Below are positions 1-5,139 of a DNA stretch of 5,139 nucleotides, in pieces; within the stretch, counting starts at the first letter, position 1, and every line of letters starts with the position of its first letter. The stretch is from Deltaproteobacteria bacterium (GTDB taxonomy: Bacteria; Desulfobacterota; SM23-61). Location: contig JAOUFX010000295.1 of NCBI GenBank assembly GCA_029857975.1, forward strand, positions 1 to 5,139, given 5' to 3'. Below the pieces are notes generated by a model that was not told the origin of the DNA, ran no database searches, and saw only the letters and a list, made by a program, of their open reading frames with translations. The translations under genes and the position numbers were made by a program.

Positions 1-633
1 GATAAAGTCACCTACGCCGGTCTTCAATAAGAAGGCCCCAAAAACTAAGAAAATGAACACATAGGTCGAGGAGACGGCGATGGGAACGCTGTAGATCCCT
101 CCCGGGATCATATTGAGCTGATCGAGTAGAATATTCAAGGGAATGCCTTTGTGCCGGAGTAGCCCGGGCATCCAGGGTCCAGCAAAGGCAAAGGCCAGAA
201 AGGCAAGACAAACCCAAACCAGGGCGGAGCCGACAACCCTCCTGGCTCCTTCGAGGATCATGATGATAATGACGATGGAAGAGGCATAATCCATCAAGGT
301 TAGGGGATCTACATACTCGATCCGATTGATGATGCGGTCATAGTCCAGGAATAAATGGAGGGTCGGGATTACACTCAAGAGGACAAATAGGAGATCCAGG
401 AAAGAGGGCCTTGAAACGGGCGATTTCTTTCCGGAAGGATAGAGTAAAAAAGCGAGAACCAGACCAAAGCTCACATGGAGGCTCCTGTGCTTCATGGCCT
501 CCAGGGGACCCATGGCCGCCGTCCAAATGTGAAAAAGGGACATGGTTACGGCCACAACCATGACTGCGATCCGGACTTTCCCCGCCAGTTTCCGCGCTAA
601 TTTCCCTTCTTCTTTTACTTCGTTCTGGTCCAT
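1..633 (-). CDS. TAXI-TRAP transporter fused permease (N-terminal part), 3'-partial
   Basis: The first 211 residues of a fused TRAP permease of the TAXI type; the frame is still open at base 1. Fused permeases are usually several hundred residues longer, so roughly a quarter to a third is seen. After a charged cytoplasmic start (MDQNEVKEEGKLARK) come hydrophobic segments near residues 21-38, 51-65, 78-96, 114-127, 132-152 and 185-204. Family marks are the DPLTLMDY stretch at 109-116, EGARRVVG at 128-135 (usual form E-x-x-RR-x-x-G), GPWMPGLLRHKG at 152-163, and the SSTYVFIFLVFGAFLLKTG block near 188-206, the start of the DctM-like part. The ATG at 633 has AGGA five bases upstream. It would use an ion gradient to import the solute delivered by the receptor gene just upstream. 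Confidence 0.9.
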   Translation of the reverse strand, partial: MDQNEVKEEGKLARKLAGKVRIAVMVVAVTMSLFHIWTAAMGPLEAMKHRSLHVSFGLVLAFLLYPSGKKSPVSRPSFLDLLFVLLSVIPTLHLFLDYDRIINRIEYVDPLTLMDYASSIVIIIMILEGARRVVGSALVWVCLAFLAFAFAGPWMPGLLRHKGIPLNILLDQLNMIPGGIYSVPIAVSSTYVFIFLVFGAFLLKTGVGDFI

Positions 634-638
634 ATCTT

Positions 639-644
639 TCCTTT
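639..644 (-). promoter_or_regulatory. RBS of the fused permease
   Basis: AAAGGA lies five bases before the ATG at 633. It is weaker than the receptor's AAGGAGG, which fits lower permease output relative to receptor (inference). Confidence 0.55.
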
Positions 645-666
645 CGCAAATCCGGACCCTAGGAAA

Positions 667-709
667 GAAGAAGGAAGGGGATCCGTTTTCCTCTCCCTCT
701 TCCTTCTTC
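667..709 (-). other. Intercistronic stem-loop between receptor and permease genes
   Basis: In the 89-nt gap, GAAGAAGGAAGAGG (709-696) is followed 15 nt later by CCCCTTCCTTCTTC (680-667), giving a 14-position stem with one A-C mismatch in the minus-strand RNA, 11 of its pairs being uninterrupted. No run of T follows, so it is unlikely to be a simple intrinsic terminator. A hairpin at this place commonly protects the upstream receptor mRNA from 3' decay or reduces read-through, allowing more receptor than permease. The structure is seen; the effect is inference. Confidence 0.55.
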
Positions 710-722
710 GTTCTCCCCCAGG

Positions 723-1721
723 TTATTTCAAGTAACCTTTTTCCTTATAGGCCCTTTCCGCCCCTGGATGAAGGGGTACGGGAAGGTAATCCCAGGCCGT
801 AGCAGGATTCCATGGTTTCATGATCTTGTGAGCAGCAGCCAGACTTTCTTTACTCTCCAGAAGAATTCTCGTCATCCAGTAAATCGTTTCTGGATTGGCA
901 TCCGCATGGGAAAAGATGCCATAGGGCCCCAGAGAGGTGGGGACATCATACTTGATCTGCTCATACGTTCCGGCCTTCAGGACGCCGATGGGGTATCCAT
1001 ATTGGGCCATCTTCTTCTGACTCTCGGGGGAAAGGCCCAGGAGCTTCATCCCTTTCGTTGCGGCCAGTTCCAGGATGGCTCCATTCGGGGCTGCGGTAAG
1101 AGGAGTGAAGAGATCCAGATGCCCATCCTTCAGCATTCCCACGGCATCGGTGAATTCTCCAAAAATGATCTTAACTCCTCTCTTTTCCAGGTCTTCGAAA
1201 GTCAGATTCCATCTCCCCTGGAGAAGCTGGCTGGAGGCATACACCCCGACGTGTCCCCTCGGGCCACCGGGATTCCACCGGACTTTCATTTTCTTTTCAA
1301 TCACTTCATCCAGGGTCTTGGCTTCAATGCTGGGGGACGCAACGATCTGGTAATGCTGGACGTATACCGTGGCAATGCCCCGCAAATTCTTGAGGCCCCC
1401 CTTGAACTGGGGTTGAGGCCCGCGCCCATGGTAACCATCGGCCACAGTGGAAGAAGTGGCCCAGCCGATGTCAACCTTCTTCTGCGCCAGGCGCAAAATA
1501 TTGGTGACCGTCCCTCCGGGGGGAAGATCAACAACCGCCCCCGGGATCTTCTTCTTGACCTGCTCAATCCAGGCAGTGGCCAGTTGATTCACCGTTCCCC
1601 CTATGGATCCTCCGCCCATGGTGATATCGAAGGCCTTGGGCTGCTCTGCGGCCATAGAGCCCGGCAGAAAGATTCCCAGGGCTCCGACAATCAAGCCAAT
1701 CGTGATGAGTAACCGTTTCAT
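723..1721 (-). CDS. TAXI-family TRAP transporter substrate-binding protein
   Basis: A 332-residue exported receptor of the TAXI (TRAP-associated extracytoplasmic immunogenic) family, which captures a small organic solute outside the inner membrane and hands it to the TRAP permease. The N-terminus is a clear Sec signal peptide: MKR, a hydrophobic core over residues 4-20, then GSMAA with likely cleavage near residue 24 or 25. Family marks are the GGGSIGGT loop at 36-43, PPGGTVTN at 67-74 followed by a leucine-rich helix, and KVDIGWATSSTVADGY, the TAXI equivalent of the usual 'gevdlglvqsd' stretch. The length is typical. The permease gene follows after 89 nt and the catabolic genes precede it, so its ligand is probably the substrate of that pathway. 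Known TAXI ligands include glutamate and other carboxylates; this one cannot be told from sequence. Confidence 0.92.
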   Translation of the reverse strand: MKRLLITIGLIVGALGIFLPGSMAAEQPKAFDITMGGGSIGGTVNQLATAWIEQVKKKIPGAVVDLPPGGTVTNILRLAQKKVDIGWATSSTVADGYHGRGPQPQFKGGLKNLRGIATVYVQHYQIVASPSIEAKTLDEVIEKKMKVRWNPGGPRGHVGVYASSQLLQGRWNLTFEDLEKRGVKIIFGEFTDAVGMLKDGHLDLFTPLTAAPNGAILELAATKGMKLLGLSPESQKKMAQYGYPIGVLKAGTYEQIKYDVPTSLGPYGIFSHADANPETIYWMTRILLESKESLAAAHKIMKPWNPATAWDYLPVPLHPGAERAYKEKGYLK

Positions 1722-1727
1722 TTTCAC

Positions 1728-1734
1728 CCTCCTT
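1728..1734 (-). promoter_or_regulatory. RBS deciding the TAXI receptor start
   Basis: A strong AAGGAGG lies six bases before the ATG at 1721. It sets the start of the receptor at a methionine followed directly by a signal peptide, rather than at the TTG at 1763, which would put 14 extra residues before that signal peptide. Confidence 0.85.
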
Positions 1735-1782
1735 AAAGATGATGATGTAAAGTGGAGTATCAAAGCAAGCTCTCTTCCGGGG

Positions 1783-1795
1783 TCACCTCCTTTCT
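1783..1795 (-). promoter_or_regulatory. Orphan, near-perfect Shine-Dalgarno sequence
   Basis: Right after the MaoC stop the transcript reads AGAAAGGAGGTGA, a 13-base match to the complement of the common bacterial 16S rRNA 3' tail (CCUCCUUUCU type). No ATG follows at a normal distance. The nearest in-frame start for the receptor is a TTG at 1763, 19 bases away, and the receptor's likely ATG at 1721 has its own SD. It may be a ribosome standby or mRNA-stabilising (STAB-SD-like) site, or a leftover from an older gene. The match is seen; the role is inference. Confidence 0.5.
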
Positions 1796-1796
1796 T

Positions 1797-2273
1797 TCAA
1801 GATTGATGTTCTGCTTCTTTGGACCTCATCGCGAACATGTGCATCGTTCTTCCAGTCTGGACGACTTCATCTCTTTGGTTGAGGAGTTCCCGCCCGAAGG
1901 TCACAACCCCCCGGGCTCCCGACCGGGCCTCCTTCTTGGCGATCACCTGGATCCGACAGCGGACGGTATCTCCTGGGTAGACGGGTTTGTGGAACTTCCA
2001 TTCCTCGATCCCCAGAAAACCCAAACTCTGGTCCATAATCCCGGAGCAGGTCGTCAACCCGCCCATCATGGAAAGAAGCAAAAATCCATGGGCTATTCTT
2101 CTCCCGTAAATGGTTCTCTTGCAATGCTCTTCATTGTTATGGAGGGGATGGACATCCCAAGACACTCCCGTGAAGTTCACTAAATCCGCTTCGGTCACGG
2201 TTCTGGCGGGGGTCTCGAAAACCTCTCCGACCTCGAATTCTGCGAAGTACTTCCCGACATATCTTGGGCTCAT
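1797..2273 (-). CDS. MaoC-like (R)-hydratase, single hot-dog domain
   Basis: A 158-residue single-domain MaoC-family protein, predicted to add water to (or remove it from) an enoyl-CoA. Visible marks: FEVGEVFETPARTVTEADLV at 13-32; the hydratase-2 catalytic pair Asp40 and His45 in SWDVHPLHN; the GRRIAHG block at 57-63 that follows it; and KPVYPGDTV at 96-104, the usual late strand-turn motif. The length is normal for a stand-alone MaoC enzyme. The ATG at 2273 follows the CoA-transferase stop by ten bases, so the two are very likely translated together. In this context the protein could hydrate the unsaturated acyl-CoA made by AcnX and the CoA-transferase (inference). Mesaconyl-CoA-type hydratases are one class of relatives to compare. 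The exact substrate is not readable from the sequence. Confidence 0.9.
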   Translation of the reverse strand: MSPRYVGKYFAEFEVGEVFETPARTVTEADLVNFTGVSWDVHPLHNNEEHCKRTIYGRRIAHGFLLLSMMGGLTTCSGIMDQSLGFLGIEEWKFHKPVYPGDTVRCRIQVIAKKEARSGARGVVTFGRELLNQRDEVVQTGRTMHMFAMRSKEAEHQS

Positions 2274-2280
2274 GGCTCTT

Positions 2281-2286
2281 ACCTCA
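2281..2286 (-). promoter_or_regulatory. RBS of the MaoC gene embedded in the CoA-transferase stop codon
   Basis: The SD-like TGAGGT includes the TGA stop of the CoA-transferase and stands seven bases before the MaoC ATG. A ribosome ending on the upstream gene is already on this site, which points to coupled re-initiation and supports the chosen start. Confidence 0.7.
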
Positions 2287-3492
2287 AATAATTTTTTCCG
2301 CCTTTAAGGCTTTGATCTCTTCTTCGGAATAGCCGATCTCAGCCAATAATTCTTCGGTGTGCTGGCCCAGGAGCGGGGGAGGGTTTTTCCGGGCCCGGGG
2401 AGCGTTGGAAAACCAAAGGGGATTTCCTACGGTCTTGTAAGGGCCAACCGTGGGATGAGGAAGCTCAATCACCATTTCGTCTTCCACCACCTGGGGGTCG
2501 GAGAAAAGCTCCCGGAAATCATACACCGGCGCGCTGGGCACATCCCCTTCATCCAAGAGCTTCAAAATTTCATCGCGGGTCCGGCGGGCAAACTCCTTTT
2601 CCAGTATAGCCACGAGCTCTTTCCGGTTCCTTACCCGGTCGCTGTTGGTTTTGAAACGGGGATCGGCAGTCCATTCTTCATGGTCCAAGGCTCTGGCAAG
2701 GTTTTGCCAAAACGACTCGTTAAAAACATAGATCAGGGCATATTTCCCATCTTTGGTTTTCAAGGCCCTGCAAGGTTCCATGTTCGGCATGGCACTGCCC
2801 CTTCGAGGGACAAGTTCACCGGTAACGAAAAATTCCCCTTCTCGGGGGAGTAAAGCGGGCATGGTTGCGTAGAAGAGGGAAGTTTCAACCTTCTGTCCCA
2901 CCCCCGTTCGCTCCCGGGAAAGAAGAGCCATGAGAATACCCTGAACGGCCATAAGCCCTCCCATGATATCTCCTATGTTGACCCCCGCCCTGCAGGGGCC
3001 TCCATCCTCCTCACCCGTAACGCTCATCACCCCGGCCATAGCCTGGACCACCCCGTCCATGGCGGTTTTATGAGCGTACCGTCCTTTCTGGCCGAAACCC
3101 GAAATCGAGCAATAAACCAAACGGGCGTTGATTTTTCGCAGATCCTCATAGCCCAGTCCAAGCCGATCGATGGCCCCCGGGCGCATATTTTCCATGAAGA
3201 CATCCGCGGTCTTCACCAGTTTCAAAAGAACTTCTTTTCCTTTGGGATGCTTGAGATCCAGGGTGAGACTCTTTTTGTTCCGGTTCAAACTCAGGTAAAC
3301 CGTGCTTTCCCCCCCAACGTATACATTTCCCACACTTCGGGAAAGTTCTCCGCGACCCGGAGGTTCCACCTTTATCACTTCCGCTCCCTGATCGGCCAGC
3401 ATTAGGGTACAGCTCGGACCGGCCATCATATGAGAAAGGTCGATGATCCTTATACCTTCCAGTGGAAACCGTTTCTCCGATCTCGCATTCAT
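2284..3492 (-). CDS. Family III (CaiB/BaiF) CoA-transferase
   Basis: A 402-residue type III CoA-transferase, of usual length, predicted to move CoA from an acyl-CoA donor to a free carboxylic acid in the cytoplasm. Family marks in order: LEGIRIIDLS at 11-20, AGP at 24-26, LADQGAEVIKVEPP at 32-45, LSLNRNKKSLTLDLK at 67-81, ENMRPGAIDRLGLGY at 101-115, YCSISGFGQ at 127-135, the catalytic Asp175 in GVNIGDIMGG (equivalent to Asp169 of formyl-CoA transferase), VPSAPV in the second half, and a C-terminal GQHTEELLAEIGYS tail. The start at 3492 has GGAG seven bases upstream and leaves 31 nt after the AcnX stop. A TTG at 3564 would add 24 atypical residues and overlap AcnX, so it was not used. The acid substrate is unknown; the product of AcnX is the natural guess. 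Confidence 0.93.
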   Translation of the reverse strand: MNARSEKRFPLEGIRIIDLSHMMAGPSCTLMLADQGAEVIKVEPPGRGELSRSVGNVYVGGESTVYLSLNRNKKSLTLDLKHPKGKEVLLKLVKTADVFMENMRPGAIDRLGLGYEDLRKINARLVYCSISGFGQKGRYAHKTAMDGVVQAMAGVMSVTGEEDGGPCRAGVNIGDIMGGLMAVQGILMALLSRERTGVGQKVETSLFYATMPALLPREGEFFVTGELVPRRGSAMPNMEPCRALKTKDGKYALIYVFNESFWQNLARALDHEEWTADPRFKTNSDRVRNRKELVAILEKEFARRTRDEILKLLDEGDVPSAPVYDFRELFSDPQVVEDEMVIELPHPTVGPYKTVGNPLWFSNAPRARKNPPPLLGQHTEELLAEIGYSEEEIKALKAEKII

Positions 3493-3523
3493 CTGCTCAC
3501 TCCATTCTCCGCCTGACCCGAAT

Positions 3524-4735
3524 TTAGGAGGTGGCCGCCTGAACGGATTCTTCCACCGAACCAAAGATTATCCCGATATCAAACTCGGAGGGCATATAAT
3601 AGGCATACTTCGCTGAGTCGGTCATGGCTACCTTAAAGCCCCGATCATGGAAGGGGGCGATGATGACGCAGCTCTGGGGGATCAACTTGGCACCGGCATG
3701 GTCGATCATAGCCTTGTGCCCGGTGGTCCGCGCCATCTCCCAGGTCTCCCGGGAAGTGTGAATCCAGAAAGTGATTTCTTTCTTCACTTTTTTGCCTTTC
3801 AGCAGCTCCGCCACCTTCTTGACCTGGAGGAATGAATAATGAGGGCAACCCAGGACGATAATGTCCGGATTTTTCCCCGCGCCGGTTGATAGATCCTTCC
3901 TCGCCCTTTCGATTTGCCTACGATCGATGGTAACGGTGAACTTGGGCTTCTTCCCCTCAAAGGGTTCCCGATCCAGCGCTTCTGGCGTCACCCCGAGGAT
4001 ATGGATGAGCGCTACCAGGCCGCTCACTGCTGCGGGAGCACAGATGGCGCGAATCTCATCGTTGGAGACCTGGGGAGAAATCCCTTTGACCACGGGGACT
4101 TCGATCCCCACCTCCCGTCCGATGATGAATCCGATGGCATTATAATCCGCTTCTTTCAAGTTCTGAGCGGCTACATCCACTAAAACGGTCCCGCACCGAT
4201 TTTCATCCAGGTAGAGCCCGACCCGGGGGGCTCGCCCGGTGATGGCGGCACAAATATCCATCCCCCCTCCCATCCGGTTGGTGCGCGCGCCGATAACCGT
4301 ATTGGCGAAAGAAACGGCATTCGATTCCGCCCAAGCTACGTTCATCCCCTTCCGAATATAGTGGGTCACATAATAGGGAGCACAGGTCCAGGTGGGCTGG
4401 ACCCCCAGGTTCATCAGAGCTTGGGCGATCCGATCCTGTTTTTTTCGATAGCTCGTGGGGATATTCAAGGATTTCTTCTCCAACCAGCATACGGAAGAGG
4501 GGTTGACCGTGGTCGGAACGGCTACCTTTCCTCCCGCCTCGGCCAGTTTCTCAACCCATTCCATTCCCGCGTTATGGAGACACCCATACATTCCCTGAAC
4601 GTGGCAAGATTGGATCTCGATCAGTTCCTGGGCGCCGAAGGATTCGCCCAATTCGACGATCATTTCCATGGCCAGCTTCACGGCCTGCCCTTTCTTTCCA
4701 GCGAGCATCCTCTTTTCTTCGGCGGTAAGCTTCAT
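3524..4735 (-). CDS. Aconitase X large (catalytic) subunit, hydro-lyase
   Basis: A 403-residue protein of the DUF521/AcnX catalytic family, of normal length, predicted to be a cytoplasmic iron- or Fe-S-dependent dehydratase of a hydroxy acid. Visible marks: IQSCHVQG with Cys44, NPSSVCW with Cys83, TCAPYY with Cys118, the substrate-site block ESN at 137-139 and GARTNR at 149-154, GCPHYS with Cys297, and a late Cys356 in PQSC. These cysteines are candidates for cluster ligands; which ones are used is not shown here. The start at 4735 is chosen over a TTG at 4792 because it has the SD GAGGAG six bases upstream, begins with the typical MKLTAEEKRML, and forms an ATGA overlap with the small subunit stop. 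Characterised relatives are cis-3-hydroxy-L-proline dehydratase and archaeal phosphomevalonate dehydratase. The neighbouring CoA-transferase and MaoC genes suggest another carboxylate substrate (inference). Confidence 0.9.
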   Translation of the reverse strand: MKLTAEEKRMLAGKKGQAVKLAMEMIVELGESFGAQELIEIQSCHVQGMYGCLHNAGMEWVEKLAEAGGKVAVPTTVNPSSVCWLEKKSLNIPTSYRKKQDRIAQALMNLGVQPTWTCAPYYVTHYIRKGMNVAWAESNAVSFANTVIGARTNRMGGGMDICAAITGRAPRVGLYLDENRCGTVLVDVAAQNLKEADYNAIGFIIGREVGIEVPVVKGISPQVSNDEIRAICAPAAVSGLVALIHILGVTPEALDREPFEGKKPKFTVTIDRRQIERARKDLSTGAGKNPDIIVLGCPHYSFLQVKKVAELLKGKKVKKEITFWIHTSRETWEMARTTGHKAMIDHAGAKLIPQSCVIIAPFHDRGFKVAMTDSAKYAYYMPSEFDIGIIFGSVEESVQAATS

Positions 4736-4747
4736 GCCTTTCTCCTC
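4732..4747 (-). promoter_or_regulatory. RBS and ATGA stop/start overlap coupling the two AcnX subunits
   Basis: The small subunit stop (TGA, 4734-4732) and the large subunit start (ATG, 4735-4733) share bases as ATGA. An SD-like GAGGAG (4747-4742) sits six bases before the ATG, inside the end of the small subunit gene. Such an overlap usually gives coupled translation and near-equal amounts of two subunits, which fits a heteromeric enzyme. Confidence 0.85.
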
Positions 4748-5139
4748 TTCGTCACTCGCACCATCCCCGAGTTCCCGTCCACCTGCACCCAATCTCCATT
4801 TTCGATGACCGCCAGAGGATCGGGTTCCAGCCGATCGACTACGGGAAGAACTTTCCCGTAAAGGAGGCGACCCAGTAAAGCGCCACTGGCAATGATGATC
4901 TCAGTTTCCCGGTTCAGGATGGCTGTGGGGGCGTTGCCGCAGCGAATCGTTTCGAGGAGCCAATAGGTGCTGGCCGTTGAACCTTTCCCTTGCGGGTAGA
5001 AAAAGACTTTTTCCTTCACGGACGATCGATAAAGAGGATTTCCTTTATCATCGATAACCCCTGTCGCAGGATCTATGCCGTGGGACCAAACCATAGCCCC
5101 AGGACTCATTAGCGCTTCCCCTTCCCCGATCCCTTTGAC
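4732..5139 (-). CDS. Aconitase X small (swivel) subunit, 5'-partial
   Basis: This is the small, swivelling-domain subunit (DUF126/AcnX_swivel) of an aconitase-X type hydro-lyase, which works with the large subunit encoded next. The frame is open to the window edge. An ATG at 5109 exists, but the codons before it read VKGIGEGEAL, and the GEGEAL part matches the usual N-terminal G-x-x-x-GEAL motif of the family, so the real start lies just outside. About 135 residues are visible, close to full family length, so only a few are missing. Other family marks are the HGIDPATG segment (visible residues 20-27), the GKGSTAST loop (51-58) with the conserved serine after GKG, and the NAP motif (69-71). 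The stop TGA overlaps the ATG of the large subunit gene. The exact substrate is unknown. The family call is strong. Confidence 0.88.
   Translation of the reverse strand, partial: VKGIGEGEALMSPGAMVWSHGIDPATGVIDDKGNPLYRSSVKEKVFFYPQGKGSTASTYWLLETIRCGNAPTAILNRETEIIIASGALLGRLLYGKVLPVVDRLEPDPLAVIENGDWVQVDGNSGMVRVTKRRKA

Noticed and set aside
338..649. A 103-codon minus-strand frame overlapping the permease start
   Set aside because: It is out of frame with the permease, which shows membrane segments and TRAP motifs over the same bases; the translation is arginine/proline-rich and lacks membrane segments.
667..709. Reading the stem-loop as an intrinsic terminator that ends the operon
   Set aside because: No T-run follows the stem in either direction, and the permease it would cut off belongs functionally with the receptor.
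768..1712. A 314-codon open frame on the plus strand opposite the TAXI receptor
   Set aside because: It lies wholly antisense to a gene with clear family motifs, signal peptide and strong RBS; its translation shows no recognisable domain. Long antisense frames are a common by-product of codon bias.
1738..1747. Short GATGATGATG repeat in the gap before the receptor
   Set aside because: Only three units of three bases, within chance expectation and with no sign of function.
1722..1796. An internal promoter ahead of the receptor gene
   Set aside because: TTGATA and TTTACA-like words occur, but no pair of boxes with good spacing and a convincing -10 was found.
2359..2853. Plus-strand frame opposite the CoA-transferase
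   Set aside because: Its translation resembles no family I know, and it mirrors a well-supported gene on the other strand.
4361..4861. Plus-strand frame spanning the junction of the two AcnX genes
   Set aside because: It is antisense to two confidently identified, coupled genes; no domain or supporting RBS was seen.

Overview
The window carries six protein-coding genes, all on the minus strand and tightly packed, so transcription runs from high to low coordinates. Both end genes run off the window. The gene families suggest a Gram-negative-type bacterium: there is a secreted TRAP receptor, a fused TRAP permease, a type III CoA-transferase and a MaoC hydratase. GC content looks moderate by eye. 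A Desulfobacterota-like (deltaproteobacterial) or other anaerobic, metabolically broad lineage would fit, but this is inference from gene content. No rRNA, tRNA, CRISPR, insertion sequence, phage or defence gene is visible.

Layout in transcription order: (1) aconitase-X small (swivel) subunit, 5139-4732, with its start outside the window; (2) aconitase-X large catalytic subunit, 4735-3524, whose ATG overlaps the previous stop as ATGA; (3) family III (CaiB/BaiF) CoA-transferase, 3492-2284; (4) single-domain MaoC-like hydratase, 2273-1797, whose ribosome binding site includes the preceding stop codon; (5) TAXI-family TRAP substrate receptor, 1721-723; (6) N-terminal third or so of a fused TAXI-TRAP permease, 633-1, which continues past the window. 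The first four genes are coupled by very short gaps or an overlap. The two transporter genes are each preceded by longer gaps (75 and 89 nt) that contain probable post-transcriptional signals: an unusually strong Shine-Dalgarno sequence with no start codon at a normal distance, and an intercistronic stem-loop.

The gene set reads as an uptake-and-catabolism module. The TAXI receptor and permease would import a small organic acid. Aconitase X would dehydrate a hydroxy acid to an unsaturated acid, the CoA-transferase would activate that acid as a CoA thioester, and the MaoC protein would rehydrate the enoyl-CoA, perhaps at another carbon. The substrate cannot be read from the sequence. The known aconitase-X activities (cis-3-hydroxy-L-proline dehydratase in bacteria, phosphomevalonate dehydratase in archaea) do not obviously fit a CoA-transferase plus MaoC context, so this may be an undescribed pathway. 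Within the window there is no lyase or thiolase to finish it and no regulator or promoter.
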